A DNA stretch of 64,000 nucleotides from Pseudomonas sp. TMP9 (GTDB lineage Bacteria > Pseudomonadota > Gammaproteobacteria > Pseudomonadales > Pseudomonadaceae), in NCBI RefSeq assembly GCF_037943105.1, contig NZ_CP149803.1:1-64000 (forward strand). The letters are read 5' to 3'. A program made the position numbers and the translations under genes. Below, in pieces: positions 12,815-23,997 of this stretch (position 1 is the stretch's first letter; the number at the start of each line of letters is the position of its first letter). The notes under the pieces were generated by a model. The model was not told where the DNA came from. It made no database searches and worked only from the letters and a program-made list of their open reading frames with translations.

Positions 12815-12926
12815 AATTTCACCCGTACTTTGGCGGCTTTAGAAAGTTCGCGAGTATACCGAAGCTGAGGGGCTGTTGCCGCTCCGATCGACGCGCAATG
12901 AAACCCTGAGACCCCAGGAAACCTGC

Positions 12927-13484
12927 ATGCCACGCTGCTTTTGGTGCACCGATGATCCTGTGTATATCATCTACCACGACCACGAATGGGGCGTGCCGCA
13001 GCGCGACCCACAGGCGTTGTTCGAGCTGTTATTGCTGGAGGGCTTTCAGGCCGGGTTGTCATGGATCACCGTGCTGAAGAAGCGCGAGCGTTATCGCGAG
13101 GTGTTGTTCGGCTTTGATGTGCAGCGTTTGGCGGTGCTCAGCGATGACTACATCGAAGGCACGCTGATGCAGGATGCCGGGATTATCCGTAATCGCCTCA
13201 AGCTTAAAGCCGCGCGGCAGAATGCCCAGGCTTGGTTAAAACTGGATGACCCGGTGGCGCTGCTTTGGTCGTTTGTCGGTGGTGCGCCGACGATCAATCA
13301 CTTCAGCGAGCGCAGCCGGGTGCCGGCTATCACCGCCGAAGCCGAGTCCATGAGCAAGGCCTTGAAGAAGGCCGGTTTCACCTTCGTCGGGCCGACCATC
13401 TGTTACGCCTTCATGCAGGCCACCGGCATGGTGATGGACCACACCACCGACTGTGAGCGCTATGCGGCGTTGCGCCGCGACTGA
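12927..13484 (+). CDS. tag: DNA-3-methyladenine glycosylase I
   Basis: Tag excises 3-methyladenine from alkylated DNA, starting base excision repair. The 185-residue protein begins MPRCFWCTDDPVYIIYHDHEWG, which places Cys4 and His17 of the zinc site as in the family, and it ends with the MDHTTDC zinc ligands. The GFQAGLSWITVLKKR segment forms part of the base pocket. I chose the ATG at 12927, with AGGA eight bases upstream, over an earlier start at 12876, because family members begin at this Met. Confidence 0.95.
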   Translation: MPRCFWCTDDPVYIIYHDHEWGVPQRDPQALFELLLLEGFQAGLSWITVLKKRERYREVLFGFDVQRLAVLSDDYIEGTLMQDAGIIRNRLKLKAARQNAQAWLKLDDPVALLWSFVGGAPTINHFSERSRVPAITAEAESMSKALKKAGFTFVGPTICYAFMQATGMVMDHTTDCERYAALRRD

Positions 13485-13540
13485 ACACCGCGCTGCATGG
13501 CCGGTTACACTAGGCCTCTTTTGATTGGCTGGAGTTGCCT

Positions 13541-14428
13541 GTGGAAACGCTCAAAGGTGCCCTGGTGGTGGGTTTTCTGCGCTTGTTTGCCTTGTTGCCG
13601 TGGCGCGCTGTGCAGGCGGTGGGTGCGGCTATTGGTTGGCTGATGTGGAAGCTGCCCAATGGCTCGCGTGAAGTGGCCAGCATCAACCTGCGCAAATGCT
13701 TCCCCGAGCTGGACGAGGCCGCGCATCAGCGTCTACTGGGTCAATCACTGATGGACATCGGCCGAACCCTGACCGAAAGCGCCTGCGCTTGGATCTGGCC
13801 AGCGCAAAAATCCATTGGTCTGGTGCGCGAAGTTGAAGGCCTGGAAGTCCTGCAACAAGCCCTTGCCAGCGGAAAAGGTGTGGTTGGCATCACCAGTCAT
13901 TTGGGTAACTGGGAAGTGCTTAACCATTTTTACTGCGCGCAGTGCAAACCGATCATCTTTTTCCGACCACCGAAGTTGAAGGCGGTTGATGAGCTGCTGC
14001 GTAAACAGCGTGTGCAGCTGGGTAACCGGGTCGCGCCGTCGACCAAGGAAGGCATCCTCAGCGTCATCAAGGAAGTGCGCAGAGGCGGCGCAGTGGGCAT
14101 TCCGGCCGACCCTGAGCCGAGCCTGTCTTCTGGCGTGTTTGTTCCCTTCCTCGGCACCGAGGCGCTGACCAGCAAGTTTGTCGCCGGCATGTTGAGTGGC
14201 GGCAAAGCCTGCGGGGTATTTTTGCATGCGCTGCGTCTGCCCGATGGTTCGGGCTTTAAAGTGATTCTGGAGGCTGCGCCGCAAGCGATGTACAGCACCG
14301 ATACAGCAACCGCCGTGGCGGCCATGAGTCAGGTGGTTGAGCGCTATGTGCGGGCCTACCCGAGCCAGTATATGTGGAGCATGAAGCGCTTTAAAAAGCG
14401 TCCTGCTGGCGAGGTTAAGTGGTACTGA
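13541..14428 (+). CDS. Lipid A biosynthesis lauroyl-type acyltransferase (LpxL/HtrB family)
   Basis: Members add a secondary acyl chain to the lipid A precursor at the inner membrane. The 295-residue protein has an N-terminal hydrophobic helix and the HX4E catalytic motif HLGNWE, followed by GGAVGIPADPEPS and a C-terminal PSQYMWSMKRFKKRP, typical of LpxL/LpxM. I start at the GTG at 13541, six bases after GGAG (13531-13534); the TTG at 13535 leaves no spacing. The PAO1 gene at this position (PA0011) is described as a lauroyltransferase. Which chain it adds cannot be read from sequence. Confidence 0.9.
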   Translation: METLKGALVVGFLRLFALLPWRAVQAVGAAIGWLMWKLPNGSREVASINLRKCFPELDEAAHQRLLGQSLMDIGRTLTESACAWIWPAQKSIGLVREVEGLEVLQQALASGKGVVGITSHLGNWEVLNHFYCAQCKPIIFFRPPKLKAVDELLRKQRVQLGNRVAPSTKEGILSVIKEVRRGGAVGIPADPEPSLSSGVFVPFLGTEALTSKFVAGMLSGGKACGVFLHALRLPDGSGFKVILEAAPQAMYSTDTATAVAAMSQVVERYVRAYPSQYMWSMKRFKKRPAGEVKWY

Positions 14429-14495
14429 CGCGCGCTGCTTGCAGGCCTGGTGTGCTCTCGACTAGGCTGCCGTAAACGACCCAGATGGAAGGCGT

Positions 14496-14774
14496 ATGAG
14501 CAATAGCCGAAGGAATGTGCGTACCCCACTCAAGGTCCGCTTACGTATTGATCATCCGGTGCATGGCGAGATGCTGGTGACGACCCGTGATATCTCTGAG
14601 TGCGGCGTGTATGTGCTGATGGATCAAGCGCAGAGCATGCTGGCCATGGGCGAGCACGTGCAGGGCCAGGTGCAGGGTTTGCCCATAGAGGCGCCGATTC
14701 TTACCCTTGAAGTCGTGCGCGTTGAAGCATTGGGAGTGGGCCTGAGGTTTGTCCGCGACGACGAGCCATCCTAG
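14496..14774 (+). CDS. PilZ-domain c-di-GMP-binding protein
   Basis: PilZ domains bind cyclic di-GMP and relay it to partners. The 92-residue protein is a lone PilZ domain with both ligand motifs intact: RxxxR at residues 5-9 (RRNVR) and DxSxxG (DISECG) about 28 residues later. It should therefore bind the messenger. Homologues occupy the same place downstream of the acyltransferase in Pseudomonas (PA0012). Its stop overlaps the convergent TPR gene by four bases. The partner is unknown. Confidence 0.9.
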   Translation: MSNSRRNVRTPLKVRLRIDHPVHGEMLVTTRDISECGVYVLMDQAQSMLAMGEHVQGQVQGLPIEAPILTLEVVRVEALGVGLRFVRDDEPS

Positions 14775-15100
14775 GTTTTGGCCTGTCGAGGGGGCTTATC
14801 CAGACGCTTGAGAAATACGCTGATCTCCTTACCCGCCTGTTTGTCGCCTTTCTGTTGCGCCATCTGCAAGCCCTGCCCCCAGGCCGCTCGCGCCTCATCG
14901 ATGGCCCCATGTTTACTCAGTGCTTGGCCCAGTAACTTCCAGGCGGCTGAGTACTGCGGGTCGAACTGCATGCAACGCTGCAAGTGCTCGGCAGCCCGAG
15001 CGAACTCACCAGCATCCAGATAACCTTTGCCAAGGCCGAAGCGCAGCAGGGCGTTATCCATGCCCTTGGCCAGCATCTTTTCCAGGGCTTCAGTGCTCAT
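14771..15100 (-). CDS. Small tetratricopeptide-repeat protein
   Basis: The 109-residue protein contains two to three TPR-like helical pairs (ALLRFGLGKGYLDAGEFARAA and AAWKLLGQALSKHGAIDEA) and no signal peptide, suggesting a soluble adaptor. It follows trkA by 21 bases on the same strand, so it may end the rsmB-trkA transcript. The convergent PilZ gene overlaps its 3' end. The partner protein is unknown. Confidence 0.82.
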   Translation of the reverse strand: MSTEALEKMLAKGMDNALLRFGLGKGYLDAGEFARAAEHLQRCMQFDPQYSAAWKLLGQALSKHGAIDEARAAWGQGLQMAQQKGDKQAGKEISVFLKRLDKPPRQAKT

Positions 15101-15121
15101 CGTTGGGTTCCTAAAAGTCGG

Positions 15122-16495
15122 CTAGAAAAAAGTCAGGCCCACTTGGAACAAACGCTCGGCATCACGAATGTACTTCTTGTCGACCAAGAATAGGATCACG
15201 TGATCGCCGGACTCAATCACTGTGGCGTCATGGGCAATCAGCACCTCATCGTTACGGATGATTGCACCGATGGTGGTGCCCGGTGGCAAAATGATTTCTC
15301 GAATGGCGCGGCCGACCACTTTGCTAGATTTGGCATCGCCGTGAGCAATCATCTCGATGGCTTCGGCCGCGCCGCGGCGCAAGCTGTGCACGCTTTCAAT
15401 ATCACCGCGACGTACGTGGGTCAGCAGGGTGCCAATGGTGGCCAACTGCGGGCTGATGGCGATGTCGATTTCGCCGCCCTGCACCAAGTCCACGTAAGCC
15501 GGGTTATTGATGATGGTCATGACCTTGCGCGCGCCTAGGCGCTTGGCCAGCAGCGAGGACATGATATTGGCTTCATCATCGTTGGTCAGGGCGAGGAAGA
15601 TGTCAGCTTCGCTGATGTTCTCTTCCACCAGCAGGTCGCGGTCTGAGGCGCTGCCTTGCAGCACGATGGTGCTGTCCAAGGTTTCCGAGAGGTAGCGGCA
15701 ACGTGCGGGGTTCATCTCGATGATTTTGACTTGGTAACGGCTTTCGATGGCTTCGGCCAAGCGTTCGCCGATATGCCCGCCGCCAGCGATCACCACTTTT
15801 TTGTAGCTGTCTTCCATACGGCGCATTTCGCTCATCACCGCACGGATATGCGCCTTGGCGGCGATAAAGAACACCTCATCATCAGCCTCGATCACCGTGT
15901 CACCCTGCGGCATGATCGCCCGGTTACGGCGGAAGATCGCTGCCACGCGCGTGTCGACATTGGGCATGTGTTCGCGTAATTGACGCAGCTGCTGACCGAC
16001 CAACGGGCCGCCGTAATAGGCTTTGACCGCCACCAACTGCGCCTTGCCTTCGGCAAAGTCGATGACCTGCAGGGCACCGGGGTATTCGATCAGGCGTTTG
16101 ATGTAGTTGGTTACCACTTGCTCGGGGCTGATCAACACGTCGACCGGAATCGATTCATTGCTGAACAAACCCGTGCGGGTCAGATAAGCCGCTTCGCGCA
16201 CGCGAGCAATTTTGGTCGGTGTGTGGAACAGGCTGTAGGCCACCTGACAAGCGATCATGTTGATTTCATCGCTGTTGGTCACGGCCACCAGCATATCGGC
16301 ATCATCGGCACCGGCTTGGCGTAATACCGTGGGGAACGAGCCGCGACCTTGAACGGTGCGGATGTCCAGACGGTCGCTAAGCGCGCGCAAGCGCTCGCCG
16401 TCGGTGTCGACTACGGTGATGTCGTTGGCTTCGCCGGCCAAGTGCTCGGCCAAGGTGCCGCCGACTTGGCCGGCGCCGAGAATGATGATTTTCAT
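15122..16495 (-). CDS. trkA: Trk system potassium uptake regulatory protein TrkA
   Basis: TrkA is the peripheral NAD(H)-binding subunit that gates the TrkH/TrkG potassium channels. The 457-residue protein is a tandem of two RCK modules, with Rossmann motifs GAGQVG near residue 7 and GGGHIG near 240, each followed by a TrkA-C domain. It starts 12 bases after rsmB. The rsmB-trkA linkage is widespread in gammaproteobacteria. Confidence 0.96.
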   Translation of the reverse strand: MKIIILGAGQVGGTLAEHLAGEANDITVVDTDGERLRALSDRLDIRTVQGRGSFPTVLRQAGADDADMLVAVTNSDEINMIACQVAYSLFHTPTKIARVREAAYLTRTGLFSNESIPVDVLISPEQVVTNYIKRLIEYPGALQVIDFAEGKAQLVAVKAYYGGPLVGQQLRQLREHMPNVDTRVAAIFRRNRAIMPQGDTVIEADDEVFFIAAKAHIRAVMSEMRRMEDSYKKVVIAGGGHIGERLAEAIESRYQVKIIEMNPARCRYLSETLDSTIVLQGSASDRDLLVEENISEADIFLALTNDDEANIMSSLLAKRLGARKVMTIINNPAYVDLVQGGEIDIAISPQLATIGTLLTHVRRGDIESVHSLRRGAAEAIEMIAHGDAKSSKVVGRAIREIILPPGTTIGAIIRNDEVLIAHDATVIESGDHVILFLVDKKYIRDAERLFQVGLTFF

Positions 16496-16507
16496 GCAGT
16501 CTGTTCC

Positions 16508-17821
16508 TCAGCCGCGTGGTGCGGCAGCGATTTTCATCAGCTTGGCATAGTAAAAGCCGTCGTGGCCGTCTACCTGTGGGAATAGCTGGCGACCATGGGC
16601 GGTCTTATGACCGAACTCACCGGCAATATCCAGCTCGCGAGCACCGGGCGTACGCGCCAAAAATGCCGCAATGTTCTCGCTGTTTTCTGCCGGCATCACC
16701 GAGCAGGTGGCGTACAGCAGAATGCCGCCGACCGCCAAGGTTTGCCACAACGCATCCAGCAGTTCACTTTGCAGCTGCGCCAGTGCGGGGATGTCTTCAG
16801 GTTGGCGAGTCAGTTTGATATCCGGGTGGCGGCGGATCACGCCCGTGGCTGAGCAGGGTGCGTCGAGCAGGATGCGCTGGAACGGTTTGCCGTCCCACCA
16901 GGCCGCCAGATCACGGCCATCGGCGGCGATCAGCTCAGCGTGCAGGCCCAAGCGCGTGAGGTTTTCGCGGACCCGCACCAGGCGCTTTTCTTCTAAATCC
17001 ACAGCGATCACGCTCGCCAGCGCCGGTTCAGCTTCGAGCAGGTGGCAGGTTTTGCCACCGGGTGCCGCGCACGCGTCCAGCACCCGTTGGCCAGGTGCCA
17101 GATCAAGCAGCTGGGCCGCTAGCTGCGCCGCCTCGTCCTGCACGCTGACGCGGCCTTCGGTAAAGCCCGGCAGAGTGGTGACATCACAGGCCTGAAGCAA
17201 ACGGATGCCATCGCGGCTGAACCTGCAAGGCTCAGCTTCGAAACCAACGCGGCGCAGTTCGGCCAAGTAGTCATCACGGCTACCCAGACGGCGATTGACC
17301 CGCAAAATCAGCGGCGGGTGGGCGTTGTTGGCCGCACAGATGGCCTCCCATTGTTCTGGCCACTGAGCTTTCAGGGCTTTTTGCAACCAGCGTGGATGAG
17401 CCGTGTGCAGCACCGGGTCGCGGTCTAAGCTGGCGATAATGCTGTCGCTGTCGCGCTGAGCATTGCGCAGCACGGCATTCAGCAGGCCTTTAAGCGAAGG
17501 CTTCTTCAGCTTGTCGATACAGGCCACGGTTTCGCCGATGGCCGCATGCGCCGGAATGCGCGTGTAGAAAAGCTGATACAGGCCGATCAGCAACAGCGCC
17601 TCGACGTCCCGGTCCACAGCCTTAAAGGGCTTTTGCAGCAGCGTATCGGCGATCAGCGCTAGGCGCGGCTGCCAGCGCGCGGTGCCAAAGGCCAAATCCT
17701 GGGTCAAACCACGGTCGCGCAGTTCAACTTTATCCAGCAAGGGTGGCAGGCTGCTGCCCAGTGAGGCTTTACCATTCAGCACCACGGCCAGCGCGCGGGC
17801 GGCAGCGAGACGCGGGTTCAT
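16508..17821 (-). CDS. rsmB: 16S rRNA (cytosine-967-C5)-methyltransferase
   Basis: RsmB methylates C967 of 16S rRNA using SAM. The 437-residue protein has an N-terminal NusB-like RNA-binding domain (to about 140) and a C-terminal Rossmann methyltransferase domain with [15 protein letters not shown] for SAM binding and the DAPCSATG and [13 protein letters not shown] motifs carrying the catalytic cysteines. It overlaps the end of fmt by four bases (ATGA coupling). Confidence 0.96.
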   Translation of the reverse strand: MNPRLAAARALAVVLNGKASLGSSLPPLLDKVELRDRGLTQDLAFGTARWQPRLALIADTLLQKPFKAVDRDVEALLLIGLYQLFYTRIPAHAAIGETVACIDKLKKPSLKGLLNAVLRNAQRDSDSIIASLDRDPVLHTAHPRWLQKALKAQWPEQWEAICAANNAHPPLILRVNRRLGSRDDYLAELRRVGFEAEPCRFSRDGIRLLQACDVTTLPGFTEGRVSVQDEAAQLAAQLLDLAPGQRVLDACAAPGGKTCHLLEAEPALASVIAVDLEEKRLVRVRENLTRLGLHAELIAADGRDLAAWWDGKPFQRILLDAPCSATGVIRRHPDIKLTRQPEDIPALAQLQSELLDALWQTLAVGGILLYATCSVMPAENSENIAAFLARTPGARELDIAGEFGHKTAHGRQLFPQVDGHDGFYYAKLMKIAAAPRG

Positions 17822-18762
17822 TGGCCGAGCACCACGCCGGCGGCAAATTGCTCGCGGCGGCTGTTGTATAAATCACTGAAATTAAGTGCCTTGCCGCCGG
17901 GCAGTTGCAGACGGGTCAAGCGCAGTGCGCCTTCACCACAAGCCACAGTCAGGCCGGTTTTATCGGTGCTGAGAATCACCCCCGCCGCGCCACTGCCCTC
18001 GCCCAGTTCAGCGGCGTGAACTTTGAGGGCTTCGCCATTTAGCGTGCTGTGGCAGATCGGCCAGGGATGAAACGCGCGAACTAGGCGCTCCAGCTCGACG
18101 GCCGGGCGGCTCCAGTCGATACGCGCCTCATCCTTATTCAGCTTATGGGCGTAGGTGGCGAGGCTGTCGTCCTGCACTTCACCTTGTAGTGCGCCAGCGG
18201 CAAGACGGCTAATTGCCTCAATCACTGCCGCTGGGCCGAGTGCAGCCAAGCGGTCATGCAAGCTGCCGCCGCTGTCTTGCGCACTGATCGCTGTGCTGAC
18301 CTTGAGCAGCATCGGCCCGGTATCCAGCCCCGCTTCCATCTGCATCACGGTAACTCCGGACTCAACATCACCCGCCTGCACCGCGCGCTGAATCGGCGCA
18401 GCACCACGCCAGCGCGGCAGCAACGAGGCATGGCTGTTGATGCAACCCAAACGCGGGGTATCCAGCACTACTTGCGGCAAGATCAGCCCGTAGGCCACTA
18501 CCACCATTAGGTCAGGTTTGAGTGCGGCCAGTTCAGCTTGCGCCGCTGGGTCGCGCAGGGTCTGCGGCTGAAATACGGGGATGGCATGTTGCAACGCGAG
18601 TTGCTTGACCGGGCTGGGCGTGAGTTTTTGCCCGCGCCCAGCAGGGCGATCCGGCTGGCTGTACACCGCGACGATTTGATGAGTGCTGTTCAATAGCGCC
18701 TTGAGGTGTTCGGCGGCAAATTCCGGGGTGCCGGCAAAGACAATACGCAAAGACTCAGACAT
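17818..18762 (-). CDS. fmt: Methionyl-tRNA formyltransferase
   Basis: Fmt formylates initiator Met-tRNA using 10-formyl-THF. The 314-residue protein has the N-terminal formyltransferase fold with [20 protein letters not shown], including the catalytic Asn/His region and the SLLPxWRG signature, and the usual C-terminal OB-like domain. It follows def on the same strand, but an intrinsic terminator lies between them, 19 bases before the fmt start. Confidence 0.97.
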   Translation of the reverse strand: MSESLRIVFAGTPEFAAEHLKALLNSTHQIVAVYSQPDRPAGRGQKLTPSPVKQLALQHAIPVFQPQTLRDPAAQAELAALKPDLMVVVAYGLILPQVVLDTPRLGCINSHASLLPRWRGAAPIQRAVQAGDVESGVTVMQMEAGLDTGPMLLKVSTAISAQDSGGSLHDRLAALGPAAVIEAISRLAAGALQGEVQDDSLATYAHKLNKDEARIDWSRPAVELERLVRAFHPWPICHSTLNGEALKVHAAELGEGSGAAGVILSTDKTGLTVACGEGALRLTRLQLPGGKALNFSDLYNSRREQFAAGVVLGQ

Positions 18763-18780
18763 GGGTTCTCACTGCTTAAA

Positions 18781-18808
18781 AGAAAAAGGCTTGCCGCAGC
18801 AAGCCTTT
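18781..18808 (-). terminator. Intrinsic terminator between def and fmt
   Basis: On the minus strand the stem aaaggcttgc/gcaagccttt with a four-base loop is followed by a U-rich run (complement of 18781-18787). It ends def transcription, or acts as an attenuator, because fmt starts only 19 bases further on. Confidence 0.88.
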
Positions 18809-18821
18809 GTAACGGAGCGGT

Positions 18822-19328
18822 TCAAGCCTGCTGGCGATGTTGCTTTTCCAGCTTCTTCTTGATGCGGTCGCGTTTGAGATTAGACAGGTAATCGACAAAC
18901 AGCTTGCCGTTGAGGTGGTCACATTCGTGTTGGATGCAAACTGCCAACAGGCCTTCGGCGATCAGTTCGTAAGGCTGGCCATTGCGGTCCAGCGCCTTGA
19001 TCTTGACCTTTTGCGGGCGGTCGACGTTTTCGTAGAAGCCCGGTACCGACAAGCAACCTTCTTGGTATTGATCCGTTTCTTCGGTCAGCGGCTCAAACTC
19101 AGGGTTAATAAACACCCGAGGCTCGGACCTGTCTTCGGACAGATCCATGACCACCAAACGCTTATGCACGTTGACCTGGCTGGCCGCTAGGCCGATTCCG
19201 GGTGCGTCATACATGGTTTCAAACATGTCATCAATCAGCTGACGCAAGGCGTCGTCGACGACGTCCACCGGCTTGGCGATGGTGCGCAGGCGCGGATCGG
19301 GAAACTCGAGGATATTTAAAATCGCCAT
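18822..19328 (-). CDS. def: Peptide deformylase
   Basis: Def removes the formyl group from new proteins; it is an Fe2+ metalloenzyme. The 168-residue protein has all three motifs: [15 protein letters not shown] with the metal Cys, and QHECDHLNG with the two metal His and the catalytic Glu. It is divergent from the LysM gene. The start [15 protein letters not shown] is the family start. Confidence 0.98.
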   Translation of the reverse strand: MAILNILEFPDPRLRTIAKPVDVVDDALRQLIDDMFETMYDAPGIGLAASQVNVHKRLVVMDLSEDRSEPRVFINPEFEPLTEETDQYQEGCLSVPGFYENVDRPQKVKIKALDRNGQPYELIAEGLLAVCIQHECDHLNGKLFVDYLSNLKRDRIKKKLEKQHRQQA

Positions 19329-19480
19329 ATGCGTTTGTGATGCACTTGTGGAATAAAGTCAAAATCCGCTGCTAAGATGATGAGCAGCATTGAAAAACGG
19401 CTTCACGCCGCAGCACGACTGGGTTTTGTCGCGGCGCTAGGGCGCTCCACGTGAAGGTACATAATAAAGGGATTCACCGC

Positions 19481-20506
19481 ATGAGGAAATCACTACTCGC
19501 CCTGCTGCTGCTTGCGGCAAGTGGCTTGGCCCAGGCCGACGTGCAACTCAAGGACGGTCACCCAGACCGTTATACCGTGGCCAAGGGCGATACCCTCTGG
19601 GATATCTCTGGCAAATTTCTTAGCCAACCGTGGAAGTGGCCAGAAATCTGGCACGCCAACCCACAGGTGGAAAACCCCCACCTGATCTACCCGGGCGACC
19701 AACTCAGCCTGGTGTATATCGACGGTCAGCCACGCCTGATGCTCAACCGTGGCGAGTCGCGCGGCACCATCAAGTTGTCACCGCAGGTGCGCAGTACGCC
19801 TATGGCCGAGGCCATCCCGGCGATTCCACTGGATGCCATCAACAGCTTCCTGTTGAGCAACCGTATCGTTGACACGCCCGAGCAGTTTCAGGGCGCGCCG
19901 TATGTTGTTGCCGGCGATGCTGAGCGCGTAGTCAGTGGCGCGGGCGATCGCGTGTATGCACGCGGTGTGTTTGATGAGGCGGCGCCGGCGTATGGCATTT
20001 TCCGTCAGGGTAAAACCTACACCGACCCTGAAACCAAGGAATTCCTTGGGATCAACGCGGATGATATCGGCTCGGGGCAAATTGTTGCCGAGGAAGGCGA
20101 TGTCGGCACCTTGGTATTGACGCGCTCCACTCAGGAAGTGCGCCTCGGCGACCGCCTGTTCGCCACTGAAGAGCGCGCGATCAACTCGTCCTTTATGCCG
20201 AGTGAGCCGACTGGCGAGATCAATGGCGTGATCCTTGATGTGCCGCGTGGCGTGACCCAGATTGGCCAGTTCGATGTGGTCACCATTAACAGAGGTGTGC
20301 GCGATGGCCTGCGTGAAGGCAACGTACTGGCGATCTACAAAACCGGCGAAACCGTGCGCGACCGCGTAACCGGTGAATCGGTGAAAATCCCGGACGAGCG
20401 TTCAGGTTTGCTGATGGTGTTCCGCGCCTACGACAAGCTCAGTTATGGCCTGGTGCTGGGTGCATCACGTTCGCTTGAGCTGATGGATAAAGTGCGTAAC
20501 CCGTAA
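19481..20506 (+). CDS. Exported LysM peptidoglycan-binding protein
   Basis: The 341-residue protein begins with a signal peptide (MRKSLLALLLLAASGLAQA) followed by a LysM domain (RYTVAKGDTLWDISGKFLSQ ... IYPGDQLSLVYID) and a long C-terminal region of unknown function. LysM binds the glycan strands of the wall. I chose the ATG at 19481, behind AAAGGG, over the GTG at 19451, because the signal peptide starts there. The conserved place between def and dprA, and the length, match PA0020 of PAO1. Confidence 0.92.
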   Translation: MRKSLLALLLLAASGLAQADVQLKDGHPDRYTVAKGDTLWDISGKFLSQPWKWPEIWHANPQVENPHLIYPGDQLSLVYIDGQPRLMLNRGESRGTIKLSPQVRSTPMAEAIPAIPLDAINSFLLSNRIVDTPEQFQGAPYVVAGDAERVVSGAGDRVYARGVFDEAAPAYGIFRQGKTYTDPETKEFLGINADDIGSGQIVAEEGDVGTLVLTRSTQEVRLGDRLFATEERAINSSFMPSEPTGEINGVILDVPRGVTQIGQFDVVTINRGVRDGLREGNVLAIYKTGETVRDRVTGESVKIPDERSGLLMVFRAYDKLSYGLVLGASRSLELMDKVRNP

Positions 20507-20513
20507 CCCCGAG

Positions 20514-20537
20514 AGCCCTGCGATTGCAGGGCTTTTT
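20514..20537 (+). terminator. Intrinsic terminator after the LysM gene
   Basis: The stem agccctgc/gcagggct with loop gatt is followed by five T, seven bases after the LysM gene stop. Confidence 0.92.
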
Positions 20538-20649
20538 ATGGCGTGCCATTTCTGGCCGCCACCTTGGGGCACTGCCGCACGGCGGCGTTAACACGTGCTG
20601 CCTGACCTACCTGCCGCCCACGCGGCGCGACTGATCAAGGATGATCCGT

Positions 20650-21753
20650 ATGTCGCTCCTCCACACTATTTCCCCCTCCGAGCTTGAAGCGCGCCTGCGC
20701 TTGCACTCCTTACCTGAGCTTGGCCCTCGACGTTTTAGTAAATTGCTCAGTGCCTTTGGCAGTGCTTCAGCAGCACTCAGCGCACCCGCCAGCGCTTGGC
20801 GTGCTCTGGGTTTGCCGCTTGCTTGCAGTGATGCGCGGCGCAGCGCCGAAGTGCGTGAGCAGGCGGCACAAAGCCTGGCTTGGTTGGAGGGCGATACGCA
20901 TCACCTGCTGATGTGGGATGACGCGATTTATCCGGGCTTACTGGCCGAATTGAACGATGCTCCGCCGCTGCTGTTTGTTGACGGTGATCCGACCTTGCTG
21001 GAATTGCCGCAACTGGCCATGGTTGGCAGCCGGCGCGCCTCAAGGCCGGGGCTGGACACTGCGCAGAGTTTTGCGCGCAGCTTGGCCGGCGGCGGCTTTG
21101 TGATCACCAGCGGTTTGGCTTTAGGCATTGACGGTGCGGCTCATCAGGGTGCATTGGACGCCAAGGGTAAAACGATCGCGGTACTCGGGACGGGGTTGCA
21201 ATGCGTGTATCCAGCCCGGCATAAAGCCTTAGCGGCAGCCATTGTGGCCCAAGGCGGTGCGCTGGTTTCTGAGTTACCGCTGGATTCTCCGCCGCATGCG
21301 AGTAACTTCCCGCGGCGCAACCGCATCATTAGCGGCCTTTCTGTGGGCGTACTGGTGGTGGAAGCCAGCCCGTCCAGTGGCTCGTTGATCACTGCACGAC
21401 TGGCCGCCGAACAAGGCCGCGAGGTGTATGCGATTCCCGGCTCCATCCATCACCCGGGCGCACGCGGTTGTCATCAGCTGATCCGCGAAGGCGCAACGCT
21501 GGTGGAAAGTATCGAGGATATTCTGCAAGCCTTACGCGGTTGGCAAGCGCAGCCGCCCATTGATACAAAGCAAGCTGCTGCAGCGGCTGTCCATCCCTTA
21601 CTGGCCTTACTGCACGCTGCGCCACACAGCAGTGAAGCGCTGGTGATCGCCAGCGGTAAACCGCTGGCCGAGGTTTTGGCGGCGCTCACCGAGCTTGAGC
21701 TAGAGGGCTTGGTGGTCTGTGAAGGTGGCCACTGGGTGGGCCGCGCGCCTTAA
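20650..21753 (+). CDS. dprA: DNA-processing protein DprA (Smf)
   Basis: DprA binds incoming single-stranded DNA and loads RecA in natural transformation. The 367-residue protein has the extended Rossmann fold with MVGSRRAS, SGLALGIDGAAHQGAL, GTGLQCVYP and NFPRRNRIISGLS, plus the C-terminal winged-helix-like DML1 domain. I chose the ATG at 20650 (AAGGA eight bases upstream) over 20641. The tsaC gene that usually follows is absent; instead a long hairpin and the end of qor come next. Confidence 0.94.
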   Translation: MSLLHTISPSELEARLRLHSLPELGPRRFSKLLSAFGSASAALSAPASAWRALGLPLACSDARRSAEVREQAAQSLAWLEGDTHHLLMWDDAIYPGLLAELNDAPPLLFVDGDPTLLELPQLAMVGSRRASRPGLDTAQSFARSLAGGGFVITSGLALGIDGAAHQGALDAKGKTIAVLGTGLQCVYPARHKALAAAIVAQGGALVSELPLDSPPHASNFPRRNRIISGLSVGVLVVEASPSSGSLITARLAAEQGREVYAIPGSIHHPGARGCHQLIREGATLVESIEDILQALRGWQAQPPIDTKQAAAAAVHPLLALLHAAPHSSEALVIASGKPLAEVLAALTELELEGLVVCEGGHWVGRAP

Positions 21754-21780
21754 AAGGCGCTGGTTTAGATGCACTCCCAA

Positions 21781-21818
21781 CCACTCAGCCTGCAAGGTGT
21801 GTAATGCAGGCTGAGTGG
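21781..21818. terminator. Long hairpin between convergent dprA and qor
   Basis: The perfect 14-base arms ccactcagcctgca and tgcaggctgagtgg enclose a 10-base loop. It lies between two converging genes and could stop transcription from both sides, though no strong T-run follows. It occupies the place where tsaC is normally found. Confidence 0.65.
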
Positions 21819-21835
21819 CCTGGCACGCTATGGTT

Positions 21836-22813
21836 TTACGGCAACAGAATGGTCGAGCCTGTGGTCTGTCGCGCACTCAATGCGGTTTGCGCCAGTGCGG
21901 CGTCCTTGAGCGCATAGCGGTTGCTGATCTCCACCTGCAGTTTGCCGCTCTCGAGCATGGTAAACAGCTCATCGGCCATGCTTTGCAGCCGAGTAGGCGT
22001 ATCGGCGTAGCCCGCCAGCGTTGGGCGGGTGACGAACAGCGAACCCTTCTGCGCCAAGATGCCCAGGTTGACCCCGCTGACCGCGCCGGAAGCATTGCCG
22101 AAGCTGACCAGCAAGCCGCGCGGTGCTACGCAGTCCAGTGAGGTTTCCCAAGTATCCTTGCCCACGCCGTCATACACCACCGGGCACTTCTTGCCGCCAG
22201 TCAGCTCCAGCACGCGCTGGGCGACGTTTTCACGGCTGTAGTCGATGGTTGCCCACGCGCCATGCTCCATCGCCCGTGCGGCTTTAGCGGCCGAGCTCAC
22301 GGTGCCAATCAGCTTGACCCCGAGTGCTTTAGCCCACTGGCAGGCCAGCGAGCCGACACCACCGGCAGCTGCATGAAACAGAATGGTTTCGCCGCCCTGC
22401 AGGGCAAAGGTTTGGCGCAGCAGATACTGCACCGTGAGGCCCTTGAGCATGACAGCTGCAGCCTGCTCGAAGCTGATCGTATCCGGCAGTTTGACCAGCT
22501 TTTCGGCGGGCACTACATGTAGCTCGCTGTATGCACCTAAAGGGCCGGTGGCATAGGCGACGCGGTCGCCCACTCGGAAACCGCTAACGGCTGAGCCCAC
22601 GGCCTCGACTATCCCAGCGGCCTCAGTACCGAGCCCGGAGGGCAGGCTTGGCGGTGCATACAGGCCACTGCGAAAATAGGTGTCGATGAAATTCAGGCCG
22701 ATGGCCTGATTGTGCACCCGTACCTCATTAGGGCCGGGCAACGCGGGCTGATAGTCGAGGTAGTCGAGTACTTCGGGGCCACCGTGGCGGCTAAATTGAA
22801 TACGCATGGGCAT
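21836..22813 (-). CDS. qor: NADPH quinone oxidoreductase (zeta-crystallin type)
   Basis: This is a zinc-free MDR-family enzyme that reduces quinones with NADPH. The 325 residues include PGPNEVRVHNQAIGLNFIDT, the N-terminal catalytic-domain signature, and the nucleotide-binding stretch AAAGGVGSLACQWAKALG. The frame stays open to 22996, but the added part is a hairpin-rich repeat, and GAGGAG precedes the ATG at 22813. It lies between dprA and hemF as in PAO1, on the minus strand. Confidence 0.93.
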   Translation of the reverse strand: MPMRIQFSRHGGPEVLDYLDYQPALPGPNEVRVHNQAIGLNFIDTYFRSGLYAPPSLPSGLGTEAAGIVEAVGSAVSGFRVGDRVAYATGPLGAYSELHVVPAEKLVKLPDTISFEQAAAVMLKGLTVQYLLRQTFALQGGETILFHAAAGGVGSLACQWAKALGVKLIGTVSSAAKAARAMEHGAWATIDYSRENVAQRVLELTGGKKCPVVYDGVGKDTWETSLDCVAPRGLLVSFGNASGAVSGVNLGILAQKGSLFVTRPTLAGYADTPTRLQSMADELFTMLESGKLQVEISNRYALKDAALAQTALSARQTTGSTILLP

Positions 22814-22835
22814 TGTCGGACTCCTCAACGATTGA

Positions 22836-23993
<1,158 letters not shown>

Positions 23994-23997
23994 TGGC

